Below are positions 22,543-31,042 of a DNA stretch of 64,000 nucleotides, piece after piece (the first letter of the stretch is position 1; the number at the start of each line of letters is the position of its first letter). Source of the stretch: Lachnospiraceae bacterium (GTDB taxonomy: Bacteria > Bacillota > Clostridia > Lachnospirales > Lachnospiraceae); contig JAGBHK010000042.1 of NCBI GenBank assembly GCA_017935565.1, positions 1 to 64,000 on the forward strand, read 5' to 3'. The notes under the pieces are model-generated. The model was given only the letters and a program-made list of their open reading frames with translations. It made no database searches and was not told the origin of the DNA. The translations under genes were made by a program, and so were the position numbers.

Positions 22543-23989
22543 TTATTAAGGTAGTTTCACTCATTGGATACTTTACTCCTTTGATTTCTTGGTAAGTTTC
22601 ATGACCTTTACCTATTAAAAGTATTAAATCTTCTTTATTAGATAGATTTAATGCTTTTTTTATTGCTTTTCTTCTATCTGGTTCAATAATCTTAATAGCC
22701 ATACCGTCATTTGCCTCATCAAAAGCAGTTTCTATATCCTTAATAATGTCTAATGGTTCCTCCCACCTTGGATTATCCGATGTAATAATGGCGATATCCG
22801 CGTATTTTGCTGCCACTTCACCCATATCAAACCTTCTGCCTTTCGCCCTATTTCCACCACATCCAAAAATAACTATTATCCTATTATGAGTATAATTACT
22901 TATTTCAATTAATAATTTTTCCATACTTATACCATTGTGAGCATAGTCTATAATAACTGTTTTTCCAGTTGTATCATGGACCAATTGCATACGCCCATTT
23001 ACCTTGATATATGAAATATTCTTGATAATCTTCGAAAGAGAGCATATTGTATTTTTCATAATCTCATTTACTGTAGCAATGGCCATTAACGAATTATATA
23101 CATTAAATATTCCTGACATCTCAATATGTACCGACCTACCGCACAATTCGTATTTCATTCCCAGTTCATCTTCTTTTCGCGTATATTCTATTTTTTTTGC
23201 TCTATAATCTGCCGTATTTTCAATAGAAATAGTAGAGATATTCACTTCAGGCTGCATGGTAATAGTTTTTAAAATATCATCATCGATATTAACTATAATC
23301 TGACGTGACATCTCTACTAGTTTCATTTTACAACTTATGTATTCTTCAAATGTATCGTGCTCATTTTTCCCAATATGATCTGGATAAATATTTGTAAATA
23401 AGCCGTAATCAAATTTCATTCCGTAAACTCTATCTAATTTAAGAGCTTGTGATGAAACTTCCATAACAACAGCTTTACAGCCATTTTTCACCATTTCATT
23501 CATTTGATGCATAATTTCATATGAGGCAGGCGTTGTGTTAACTGATGGAATGCTTTTCAAACCATCAAATATTTCTACAGTCCCAATAAGGCCTGTTTTC
23601 ACGTCAACTCCCTCAAGTAATTCCCTTATCATGTACGCTGTAGTCGTTTTACCACTTGTTCCAGTTATACCAATGGTTATTAACTTTTCGTTTGGTTTAT
23701 GAAAGTAATTGGCTGACATTATTGCTAGCGCTTTCTTTGTGTCAGCAACTTTAACCATAACCACATTTTTATCTATATGACTGTTACTTTCCACAACTAC
23801 AACCCGCGCACCTAAAGATACAATTTCTTCAATTGCATTATGAGAATCATATTCATATCCTTTGATGCACACAAAGACATCTCCATTTTCGATATTCTTA
23901 GTATTGTATGAAATCCCATTAATTTCCACATCAATATGTCCACATATAATCTCATACTCTAAACCTTCAAATAGATTAACCAAGTTCAT
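22532..23989 (-). CDS. murE: UDP-N-acetylmuramoyl-tripeptide synthetase (meso-DAP adding)
   Basis: A 485-residue Mur ligase that adds the third stem-peptide residue. The N-domain contains ISYNTKNIENGDVFVCIKG; the ATP site is GITGTSGKTTTAYMI (about 110-125); VNTTPASYEI and EVSSQALKLDRVYG match the MurE core; the C-domain has IDYAHNGISME, SDNPRWEEPLDII and LLIGKGHETYQEI. The DNPR motif indicates meso-diaminopimelate as the added amino acid, and dapF lies directly upstream. The start has a weak ribosome-binding site. Confidence 0.95.
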   Translation of the reverse strand: MNLVNLFEGLEYEIICGHIDVEINGISYNTKNIENGDVFVCIKGYEYDSHNAIEEIVSLGARVVVVESNSHIDKNVVMVKVADTKKALAIMSANYFHKPNEKLITIGITGTSGKTTTAYMIRELLEGVDVKTGLIGTVEIFDGLKSIPSVNTTPASYEIMHQMNEMVKNGCKAVVMEVSSQALKLDRVYGMKFDYGLFTNIYPDHIGKNEHDTFEEYISCKMKLVEMSRQIIVNIDDDILKTITMQPEVNISTISIENTADYRAKKIEYTRKEDELGMKYELCGRSVHIEMSGIFNVYNSLMAIATVNEIMKNTICSLSKIIKNISYIKVNGRMQLVHDTTGKTVIIDYAHNGISMEKLLIEISNYTHNRIIVIFGCGGNRAKGRRFDMGEVAAKYADIAIITSDNPRWEEPLDIIKDIETAFDEANDGMAIKIIEPDRRKAIKKALNLSNKEDLILLIGKGHETYQEIKGVKYPMSETTLITTC

Positions 23990-24033
23990 ATAAATTTGTC
24001 CGTTTATTTTTTTTAATTATATGCTAATACATG

Positions 24034-24873
24034 CTAATTTATATCTACATCACCGGTGCAAATAACTGTTGCAGGACCGGTCATAAATACATGACCGGAT
24101 ACATTATCATATTCAATATACAAATCCCCGCCTAAAAGACTTACCCTTACCTTATTACTGGTGTACCCATTAATATATGCTGCTACCACCGCTGCACAAG
24201 CACCTGTACCACAGGCTAAAGTTTCACCTGAACCTCGTTCAAACACACGAAGTTTTATATGATTTTTATCAATAATCTTTACAAACTCCACATTGACTCT
24301 GTCAGGAAAGTAGGGCTCCCTCTCAATTTCTCTCCCAAATTTGTCAATATTCATTTCGTCTAGATTTTCTTTGATAAATGTTACAAAATGAGGATTTCCC
24401 ATAGAAATAGCTGTACCTGTAAAAATTCTTCCAAGCACATTTATTTCTTCATTAATCATATATCTTTTTTGAAACTTTACAGGGATATTATCGCATAAAA
24501 AAACAGGCTTACCCATATCGACTTTAACTGTATCAACTTTATCATTCTTAATATTCATCTGAAGTTTTTTTACTCCTGATAAAGTATCAACTGTAATCTT
24601 TGTCTTTTTGGTAAGTCTGTTATCGTATACATATTTAGCTACACATCTTATACCATTTCCACACATACTGCCTTCACTTCCGTCAGCGTTGTACATCGCC
24701 ATTTTAAAGTCAGCTCTGTTTGATGGTTTAATAAGAATAAGCCCATCTGCACCTATTCCGAAATGTCTTTCACTTAATTTTTTAGATACTTCATTTGGTT
24801 TTTCAATATCTTCTTCAAAGCAATTAACGTAAATATAATCGTTACCACAACCATGCATCTTAGTAAACCGCAT
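24034..24873 (-). CDS. dapF: Diaminopimelate epimerase
   Basis: A 279-residue epimerase converting LL- to meso-diaminopimelate, the substrate of the neighbouring MurE. It starts MRFTKMHGCGNDYIYVN. The two catalytic cysteines are in GSMCGNGIRCVAKY and in ERGSGETLACGTGACAAV; IGADGLILI and MGNPHFVTF are also conserved. The ATG at 24873 agrees with family starts; a GTG or ATG further upstream would overlap the patatin stop. With murE it forms a cell-wall pair. Confidence 0.95.
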   Translation of the reverse strand: MRFTKMHGCGNDYIYVNCFEEDIEKPNEVSKKLSERHFGIGADGLILIKPSNRADFKMAMYNADGSEGSMCGNGIRCVAKYVYDNRLTKKTKITVDTLSGVKKLQMNIKNDKVDTVKVDMGKPVFLCDNIPVKFQKRYMINEEINVLGRIFTGTAISMGNPHFVTFIKENLDEMNIDKFGREIEREPYFPDRVNVEFVKIIDKNHIKLRVFERGSGETLACGTGACAAVVAAYINGYTSNKVRVSLLGGDLYIEYDNVSGHVFMTGPATVICTGDVDIN

Positions 24874-24908
24874 AAATACACCTGCTTTCAAACCATATGA
24901 AATTTGCA

Positions 24909-25760
24909 TCACTTATTAATGAAATCCATCATTCTATCATAAGCCTCTTTTGCATCATCGTATCCTGTTTGATACCACTTATGCAATATTTCTTTATCCT
25001 TTTCAAGTCTTCCAACCGTAGCAGGCATTTTAGGTCTAATAACAAATATCTTCCCTTCTGCCTCCAAGCGGTTGATTTCTTCCATTGTCTTATTATAGAA
25101 AATATGTCTGTTTTCCATTGCTTTTACAAATTCAGGATATTTTCTATACTTAAACTTTATGGCAGATATGAGTTTATTTGGCTCCTTAACATAATCTTTA
25201 TGTTGCGTGCACACAACAACTGTTTTTTCATTTCCATCTTCAAGAGATTTAAGAACCGGAATTGAATCTGCAACACCGCCGTCTAGATACTTGTTTCCGT
25301 TAATTTCAACAAGTCTTGACATCAATGGCAATGACCCACTGGCCCATACATTTTCAAGTCCAGCATCATCCATATCATGGACCTGTAAATATTCGGCTTT
25401 TCCTGTACCAACATTAGTTACTACTGCATAAAACTTTGACTGGCTTTTTTTATAAGTTTCAAAATCATATGGCAATAGTTTATTCGGTATCTCTTTCAAA
25501 CTAAACTCTTTGCCAAAATAATCTCCCGTCTTAATGAGATTTTTAAAACTTGCATATCTGTCATCATTAATATATTCAATAAACAAGTCCCTTGCTCTAT
25601 ATTTTTGTTTAGAAAGATAACTGCAAGCATGTACTGCGCCTGCTGAAACCCCATAAACACTTGAAAACTCAATATCTTTTTCGATAAAAAAATCTATAAC
25701 CCCCGTCGAGTAAACCGCTCTTGTTCCTCCACCTTCTAATACTAATCCGCCTTGAATCAT
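24909..25760 (-). CDS. Patatin-like phospholipase / acyl hydrolase
   Basis: A 283-residue patatin-fold protein. The oxyanion loop is GGLVLEGGGTRAVYSTGV, the nucleophile elbow is SVYGVSAGAVHACSYL (GxSxG), and the catalytic Asp is in YLDGGVADSIPV. The remaining C-terminal helices fit the RssA/YchK-like bacterial group. It would hydrolyse acyl esters of lipids. It lies upstream of dapF, overlapping a potential upstream dapF start, so the genes may be cotranscribed. A terminator separates it from malQ. Confidence 0.88.
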   Translation of the reverse strand: MIQGGLVLEGGGTRAVYSTGVIDFFIEKDIEFSSVYGVSAGAVHACSYLSKQKYRARDLFIEYINDDRYASFKNLIKTGDYFGKEFSLKEIPNKLLPYDFETYKKSQSKFYAVVTNVGTGKAEYLQVHDMDDAGLENVWASGSLPLMSRLVEINGNKYLDGGVADSIPVLKSLEDGNEKTVVVCTQHKDYVKEPNKLISAIKFKYRKYPEFVKAMENRHIFYNKTMEEINRLEAEGKIFVIRPKMPATVGRLEKDKEILHKWYQTGYDDAKEAYDRMMDFINK

Positions 25761-25782
25761 TTTTAAAACTCCTAATCTTTTA

Positions 25783-25810
25783 GGGGCTCACCACTTTTGT
25801 GGCAAGCCCC
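25783..25810 (-). terminator. Terminator downstream of malQ
   Basis: GGGGCT (25783-25788) with AGCCCC (25805-25810), and CCAC with GTGG inside, separated by a 2x2 internal loop. It lies 11 bases past the malQ stop. Confidence 0.75.
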
Positions 25811-25820
25811 ATTTTTTTAC

Positions 25821-27293
25821 TTATCTTCCAAATACTTCTGTTATATTCCTTAATTTTTCAACTAATTCTTCATCAAAAGCATCTTTTTTCATTCTCCACT
25901 TCCAGTTATCACCAACTGTTGATGGAGTATTCATTCTTCCTGCGTTGTCAAGTCCAAGTAAATCCTGCATTGGAATAATACAAGTTTCGGCTACACTTCC
26001 CATAGCCGCCTTTATCATCTTCCAGTTTACATCCTTGCCATCTTCGCACGAAAGATAAGTATCAACCATATTCTTATTGTCACCTGTCAAACTGTTATAC
26101 CAGCCATATGTAGTCTCATTATCGTGAGTTCCAGTATATACAACTGAATTTGCAACATGGTTATATGGAACATACTCATTTGTTGAGCCCGCATAGAAGC
26201 CAAACATAAGAATCTTCATTCCTGGATAGCCAGTCTGTTTTAATAAATCTCTAACACTATCTGTAAGGAAACCTAAATCCTCTGCTATAATCTTCATATC
26301 ACCAAATTCAGACTTCAATGCGTGGAATAAATCCATTCCCGGTCCCTTTTCCCATGAACCGCCTCTAGCATCTTCGTCGCCAAAAGGAATAGTATAAAAT
26401 TCATCAAATCCTCTAAAATGGTCAATTCTAACCACATCATACATCTTAAAGCAAGCTCTAATTCTGTCCTTCCACCATTTGTAACCAGTTTGTTTATGTA
26501 CTTCCCAATTGTATAATGGATTTCCCCAAAGCTGGCCAAGTTCTGTAAATGCATCAGGCGGACATCCTGCAACCTTAATTGGAAGGTTTTCCTCATCCAG
26601 TTGGAATAATTCCTTATTTGTCCACACATCAGCACTATCATAGGCAACATAAATTGGAATATCGCCAATAATTTCAATATCATTTTCATTAGCATAAGCC
26701 TTTAATTTAGCCCATTGTTTAAAGAAAAGATACTGTAAATAGCAATAAAACTTTGTTGTTTCCTTACAAGCTTCTTTTGTTTTCTGTAACATTACAGGAC
26801 GTCTAAGTCTGATTTCCTCATCCCATTCTGAAAATCCTGCTCCATCATATTTGTCCTTGATTGCCATAAAAAGGCCATAATCAAGCACCCAATCTTTATT
26901 CTCATCGATGAATTTCTTATATTCTTCATCATTTTCTAAATCAGCATTAGCAAAAGCTTTTTTAAGCACCTTATATCTGCCATTATAGATTCTCTCATAA
27001 TCTACATATTCTTCATGGCCTACCATTTCAGCTGCTTCGCAGTCTGCTTCTGTTATAAGACCTTCTTCAATCAAATCCTTAAGAGATATAAAATAAGGAT
27101 TTCCTGCAAATGTTGAGAATGACTGATATGGCGAGTCACCATAGCTTGTGTGACCAAAAGGTAACACCTGCCAATACTTTTGTCCTGCTGCCTTTAAATC
27201 GTCAACAAATTTGTATGCCTGCTCATCAAAACAACCAATTCCATACTCTGATGGAAGGCTTGTTACAGACATTAACACACCACTTTTTCTCAT
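25821..27293 (-). CDS. malQ: 4-alpha-glucanotransferase
   Basis: A 490-residue GH77 amylomaltase that moves glucan chains in maltodextrin and glycogen metabolism. It begins MRKSGVLMSVTSLPSEYGIG. The nucleophile Asp is in DVVRIDHFRGFDEFY, the acid Glu in KIIAEDLGFLTDSV and the third carboxylate in YTGTHDNETTYGWY. Length and all motifs are typical. It starts 10 bases after the stop of the smsB gene, so it probably belongs to the same transcript. Confidence 0.95.
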   Translation of the reverse strand: MRKSGVLMSVTSLPSEYGIGCFDEQAYKFVDDLKAAGQKYWQVLPFGHTSYGDSPYQSFSTFAGNPYFISLKDLIEEGLITEADCEAAEMVGHEEYVDYERIYNGRYKVLKKAFANADLENDEEYKKFIDENKDWVLDYGLFMAIKDKYDGAGFSEWDEEIRLRRPVMLQKTKEACKETTKFYCYLQYLFFKQWAKLKAYANENDIEIIGDIPIYVAYDSADVWTNKELFQLDEENLPIKVAGCPPDAFTELGQLWGNPLYNWEVHKQTGYKWWKDRIRACFKMYDVVRIDHFRGFDEFYTIPFGDEDARGGSWEKGPGMDLFHALKSEFGDMKIIAEDLGFLTDSVRDLLKQTGYPGMKILMFGFYAGSTNEYVPYNHVANSVVYTGTHDNETTYGWYNSLTGDNKNMVDTYLSCEDGKDVNWKMIKAAMGSVAETCIIPMQDLLGLDNAGRMNTPSTVGDNWKWRMKKDAFDEELVEKLRNITEVFGR

Positions 27294-27302
27294 AGTTACC
27301 TC

Positions 27303-28223
27303 CTATTTAAGGAAACCATTTACAATATGTGCTTCTGCTTCTTCTTCTGTAAGACCCAATGTCATAAGCTTAAGAAGCTGTTCACCTGCAATTTTTCCTA
27401 TTGCTGCTTCATGAATAAGCTCTGCATTTAAGTCATTTGCATTAATTTCAGGAATAGCGCTGATTTTAGCGTTATCCATAATAATAGCATCACATTCTGA
27501 ATGTCCAACACACTTGTTGTTTCCATTAATTTTCGCAAGAAAAATCTGAGAAGACTCATCTTTCGCAACAGATCTTGATACAACCTTTGCGCTTGAGCTT
27601 TCCCCATTTAAATCAACTTCAAATGCTGTTCTGGCATACTGACTACCATGTGTCATAAGTTTTTCGCCCACAACAAGCTTAGCTCCTTCTTTCAAAGTAG
27701 CCTTTGTCACTCTGTCAGTAGAATCAACTCCCTTTATCTGAACAGTCTCAAGTTCCATATATCCGCCTTCATCTATTTCGATAATAGTTGTTGGATTCAT
27801 TATTCTCTCGCCAGTTCCTTCACCCTTACCATAATGCTTTTCAACATACTTAACCTTTGCATTCTTACCTACAAAAAAGCTGTGAATACCATCATGCTGT
27901 GACTTTTTGTCACCACCATTGTGAATACCGCAACCAGCAACAATAACAACATCTGAATCTTCACCAATATAGAAATCATTGTATACCATCTCTGTCAAAC
28001 CAGACTCACTGATAATTACAGGAATATGTATACTTTCCTTCTTTGTTCCAGGCTTAATAATAATATCAATCCCTTGCTTATCTTCTTTTGTAACAATATC
28101 TATATTTGCAGTGGTATTTCTTCCTGCCATACCACCATTTGCTCTAATATTATATGCTCCTGCAGGAACTTCATGAAGTCCTGCTATTTCTTCTAATAAA
28201 CTCTTTTGAATCTCGTCCATCAC
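27303..28223 (-). CDS. smsB: SufB/SufD-family Fe-S scaffold (minimal SMS type)
   Basis: A 306-residue SufBD beta-helix protein, shorter than E. coli SufB or SufD (about 420-495). GAKLVVGEKLMTHGSQYARTAFEVDL, SSSAKVVSRSVAKDES and KCVGHSECDAIIMDNAKISAIPEINA are core SufBD signatures. AELIHEAAIGKIAGEQLLKLMTLGLTEEEAEAHIVNGFL (read as two blocks) is the conserved C-terminal end with the His-Glu-Ala motif. Only one SufBD paralogue accompanies SufC, and sufS/sufU are absent, which matches the SMS minimal system. Follows smsC by 8 bases. Confidence 0.88.
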   Translation of the reverse strand: MMDEIQKSLLEEIAGLHEVPAGAYNIRANGGMAGRNTTANIDIVTKEDKQGIDIIIKPGTKKESIHIPVIISESGLTEMVYNDFYIGEDSDVVIVAGCGIHNGGDKKSQHDGIHSFFVGKNAKVKYVEKHYGKGEGTGERIMNPTTIIEIDEGGYMELETVQIKGVDSTDRVTKATLKEGAKLVVGEKLMTHGSQYARTAFEVDLNGESSSAKVVSRSVAKDESSQIFLAKINGNNKCVGHSECDAIIMDNAKISAIPEINANDLNAELIHEAAIGKIAGEQLLKLMTLGLTEEEAEAHIVNGFLK

Positions 28224-28231
28224 TCATACCT

Positions 28232-28951
28232 CTAATCGTTATAAAACTTACAACCGCCTGTACCTTTTAAAAGTTCAGGTAAAATATCATCCTTTTTGCC
28301 TTTTGCTCTAAATGTACCATCTGCAATAACAACTATCTCATCGGCAATATTAAGAATTCTTTCCTGATGAGAAATAATGATGATTGTCTGCTCTTTTTCT
28401 TTGTGCATCTTTTCAAAAACCTTAATAAGATTCTTAAAACTCCAAAGATCAATACCAGCTTCTGGTTCATCAAAAATTGAAAGTTCAGTATTTCTTGCAA
28501 GTACTGTTGCAATCTCAATTCGCTTTAACTCTCCACCTGATAAACTACCATCAACATCTCTATTAATATAATCCCTTGCACACAAACCAACCTCAGATAA
28601 ATAGTCACAAATACCTGCTGTTGAAAGATTATCCTTTGCTGCAAGCTTTATAATATCCTTAACCTTGATACCTTTAAATCTAACAGGCTGCTGGAATGCA
28701 AAACTCATTCCCATATTTGCACGTTCTGTAATACTCATATCAGTAATATCTGTGCCGTTAAATATAATCTGACCTGATGTAGGTTTTTCAATACCCATCA
28801 TAATCTTTGCCAATGTTGACTTACCACCGCCATTTGGTCCAGTGATAGCTATAAATTTATTGTCATCTATTGTTAAACTAACATCTTTTAAAATCTCTTT
28901 CTTTCCTTTTTCACTGTCTACAGAAAAAGAAATGTTTCTTAATTCAAGCAT
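28232..28951 (-). CDS. smsC: SufC-type ABC ATPase of the SMS Fe-S system
   Basis: A 239-residue soluble ABC ATPase: Walker A AITGPNGGGKSTLAKIM, Q-loop SFAFQQPVRFKGI, signature GSLSGGELKRIEIA, Walker B LSIFDEPEAGIDLW, H-loop IIISHQERIL. The GGELKR signature and SFAFQQP are typical of SufC. The start at 28951 has GGAG upstream; a longer reading frame begins at 29017. With the single SufBD protein downstream it forms a minimal cluster-assembly machine. An inverted repeat lies 30 bases upstream. Confidence 0.9.
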   Translation of the reverse strand: MLELRNISFSVDSEKGKKEILKDVSLTIDDNKFIAITGPNGGGKSTLAKIMMGIEKPTSGQIIFNGTDITDMSITERANMGMSFAFQQPVRFKGIKVKDIIKLAAKDNLSTAGICDYLSEVGLCARDYINRDVDGSLSGGELKRIEIATVLARNTELSIFDEPEAGIDLWSFKNLIKVFEKMHKEKEQTIIIISHQERILNIADEIVVIADGTFRAKGKKDDILPELLKGTGGCKFYND

Positions 28952-28980
28952 CTTTATCTCCATTCTGAAACTCGAAATCA

Positions 28981-29000
28981 TTTGCGCAAAAATGCGCAAA
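28981..29000. repeat. Inverted repeat TTTGCGC-N6-GCGCAAA before smsC
   Basis: TTTGCGCAAAAATGCGCAAA, 30 bases upstream of the smsC start. A related repeat with a 7-base centre is at 61570-61590, before the acyltransferase operon. It could be an operator or an RNA hairpin in the leader. Confidence 0.45.
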
Positions 29001-29070
29001 TAACAGCTTTTCTTCATTATTTTCTTTTGATTTACACAACCCTTATTTTACCACAATCACATTAAACTGT

Positions 29071-29289
29071 CTATACATCACTTTTTCTTTTCTTGGCAGT
29101 CATAATCCCACCAATTTTACCAGCCTCTCTAGACGATAAATTCTTCCAACCGCCTTCTAAAACCTTTTCTAACAATCCAATTTCTTCCGCTATTTCGTAT
29201 TTCATTCTCTCTATTTTAGCAATTTCTTCCTTACCCTTTGCTTTTTTGTCAATGCGCTGCTGTACTAATTTTTCTTGTTCTTCGTTCAT
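29071..29289 (-). CDS. Small acid-soluble spore protein, alpha/beta type
   Basis: A 72-residue protein whose middle reads MKYEIAEEIGLLEKVLEGGW and ends NLSSREAGKIGGIMTAKKRK. KYEIAxExG (germination-protease site region) and the GKIGGxMTxKK block are hallmarks of the alpha/beta SASPs that coat DNA in spores. The N-terminal 25 residues are charged. Made in the forespore. Its Shine-Dalgarno AAGGAG lies in the 3' arm of a hairpin at 29296-29323. Confidence 0.85.
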   Translation of the reverse strand: MNEEQEKLVQQRIDKKAKGKEEIAKIERMKYEIAEEIGLLEKVLEGGWKNLSSREAGKIGGIMTAKKRKSDV

Positions 29290-29295
29290 AAAAAT

Positions 29296-29323
29296 CTCCT
29301 TGATATATTTCTATACCAAGGAG
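29296..29323 (-). terminator. Hairpin overlapping the SASP ribosome-binding site
   Basis: CTCCTTG (29296-29302) and CAAGGAG (29317-29323) form a perfect 7-bp stem. On the minus strand the 3' arm is the SASP Shine-Dalgarno and is followed by ATTTTTATG. It can terminate the upstream GNAT operon and at the same time hide the SASP ribosome-binding site. Confidence 0.55.
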
Positions 29324-29344
29324 TGTTGACACTATTATTAAATT

Positions 29345-29887
29345 TTAAACCTTTATATCCTCAATCCACTTATACAATTTACGACAAGAAACATCGCTTT
29401 CTTTCGCTACAATACTCATATCATCTTCAAAATCTTCATATTCATTTCTATTATGATATAAATAGTAGCCTCTTTCTGTTGAGAATAAAGTGATAAAAGT
29501 TACACCTACTTGTTTACTTATTTCTAATATCCTTTTTTCACAATGTCTAAGCAAATAGTCACTAATATATCTAGTTTCACCATTAGGTAACTTAAGTTTC
29601 TTTTTTTGAAAGTCAATATGTAAGGCCAAGCAATTAATATTTATTGTTCCCCCCATAGGTATATAATATTTTGTATCACCAAAATCCTCCACCTGGTCAA
29701 TTCTACTTACTTCAATACTGTAGTACCCCATTATCTTAGTTTCATCATTTGATAACAATATATATGTAACCCCTTGTCTTTCATCAAAAGCATTACCATT
29801 CTTTATATAATTATCAAGCACAATGTTGCCACATTTAAAATCCTTTGCAAGTTCTTCATATTTCTTTGTATACTTAACTATTTTCAC
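29345..29887 (-). CDS. GNAT acetyltransferase of a two-gene module (toxin-like)
   Basis: A 180-residue GNAT. FKCGNIVLDNYIKN and KIMGYYSIEVSRID (the GYYS block) and ISDYLLRHCEKRILEISKQVGVTFITLFS are typical of GNAT proteins related to TacT-like toxins, which acetylate aminoacyl-tRNA. RQGVTYILLSND fits the region before the acetyl-CoA loop; the classic RGxGxG motif is poorly kept. Start is GTG at 29887, overlapping the upstream 63-residue gene by 14 bases, with AAAGGTG upstream. The pairing suggests a module. Toxicity is not shown. Confidence 0.65.
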   Translation of the reverse strand: MKIVKYTKKYEELAKDFKCGNIVLDNYIKNGNAFDERQGVTYILLSNDETKIMGYYSIEVSRIDQVEDFGDTKYYIPMGGTININCLALHIDFQKKKLKLPNGETRYISDYLLRHCEKRILEISKQVGVTFITLFSTERGYYLYHNRNEYEDFEDDMSIVAKESDVSCRKLYKWIEDIKV

Positions 29888-30065
29888 TTGGCACCTTTGG
29901 TGTCGCTTTAAATATTATTTCACCTGTATCCTTATCTTCATAACAAGAAAAATCATGTGAATCTACAAATTCCGTCCATTCAATATATTCCTTTGAAGGC
30001 GGTCTTCTCTTCAGTTCCTTTCTCGTAATAAAAGGGGTATTAGGTTTTATACAATAAACACTCAT
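29874..30065 (-). CDS. 63-residue protein preceding the GNAT gene (unknown; possible antitoxin)
   Basis: A small charged protein: MSVYCIKPNTPFITRKELKR, a basic proline-containing stretch (RRPPSKEYIEWTEFVDSHDF) and an acidic end (YEDKDTGEIIFKATPKVPS). I recognise no family; in particular it is not a ribbon-helix-helix DUF1778 protein. The ribosome-binding site AAGGTG is good. Overlap of 14 bases with the GNAT gene and matched spacing indicate translational coupling, as in toxin-antitoxin operons. That reading is inference. Confidence 0.6.
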   Translation of the reverse strand: MSVYCIKPNTPFITRKELKRRPPSKEYIEWTEFVDSHDFSCYEDKDTGEIIFKATPKVPSENS

Positions 30066-30181
30066 TTTAACACCTTCCTTCCCGAAATGCTACACACTAC
30101 ATACTAGAATACTAACATATTTCTATTTCTAAATCAACTCTATTCATCGCAACTTTAAAACTCAATTTATACATATTATTA

Positions 30182-31042
30182 TCACAATCCCAATATATTT
30201 CTTTCCATACTCTCCTTCAATTCAGGCAATTCGTCCTCTATGTGTGAAAGATATGTAGCCATTATCTTTTCATTTGGAAGCACATAGCATTTTTGCTTCC
30301 ACTTTCCATTTATACTATATCCATTACGATACTTCCAGATAAAATATCCATAGCCGCCCTCACGATTCATCTGCTGAATACTGGTTGCCTCCCTAACATA
30401 TTCTTCAGAAAGTATTCTTTTGCCTTCATATATACCATTGTCATATAATAACAATCCAATCTTACTTAACTCATGAACTGTCAACTCCATCATTGATGCT
30501 CCATAGAAATATCCATCTGGACATCTTTCATATGTTGGTTTAATAATCCCTAAAGGCTCAAATAGTTTTCTATCCAAATACTGGTACAAATCTTCCCCAA
30601 CCGCGCATGAAGCCACAACTCCCGCCAAATATGCAGAAATATTACTATAACTAAATTCACCATTTAATGAAACCGGATAATTCAAAGCATTTACAAGCCA
30701 ACTTTCTCCTTCCGGACGAAATGGATATCCCGAAACAGACATTGTAAGCAAGTCTTTTGTCGTAATATTCTTATATATTTCCACTTGTTTTTCTGGCATA
30801 CTGTTTACCACATTTGAAGGTAAATAGTCTAAAACTGATTTGTTAATATCAAGCTTACCTTCATCTACCGCTATCCCTACTGCGATAGATGTAATGGTTT
30901 TTGTAGCCGAGTATATTGGATATCTTGTATCTATGGTATCACCATAGCTATGTAATAATTTCCCATCCACATATACCTCAACACCAAATACATTCCAATT
31001 ATTTATTTTTATGTCTTCTACAAATTTTTCAAAATTCATCAT
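30182..31042 (-). CDS. Class C beta-lactamase-fold serine hydrolase
   Basis: A 286-residue serine hydrolase. The nucleophile motif is PIYSATKTITSIAVGIAVDEG (SxxK: Ser-Ala-Thr-Lys), the second is FSYSNISAYLAGVVA (Y-S-N). A third KTG or HxG motif is not clear; SINGKWKQ may take its place. There is no signal peptide, so it is intracellular, perhaps an esterase or D-peptidase of the class C fold. It starts in a one-base overlap (TAATG) with the upstream gene's stop, so it is translated in an operon with the unknown protein and the TIM-barrel isomerase. Confidence 0.82.
   Translation of the reverse strand: MMNFEKFVEDIKINNWNVFGVEVYVDGKLLHSYGDTIDTRYPIYSATKTITSIAVGIAVDEGKLDINKSVLDYLPSNVVNSMPEKQVEIYKNITTKDLLTMSVSGYPFRPEGESWLVNALNYPVSLNGEFSYSNISAYLAGVVASCAVGEDLYQYLDRKLFEPLGIIKPTYERCPDGYFYGASMMELTVHELSKIGLLLYDNGIYEGKRILSEEYVREATSIQQMNREGGYGYFIWKYRNGYSINGKWKQKCYVLPNEKIMATYLSHIEDELPELKESMERNILGL

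Noticed and set aside
24001..24033. Short near-direct repeat TATGCTAATACATGCTAAT between dapF and murE
   Set aside because: Too short and AT-rich to be more than chance.
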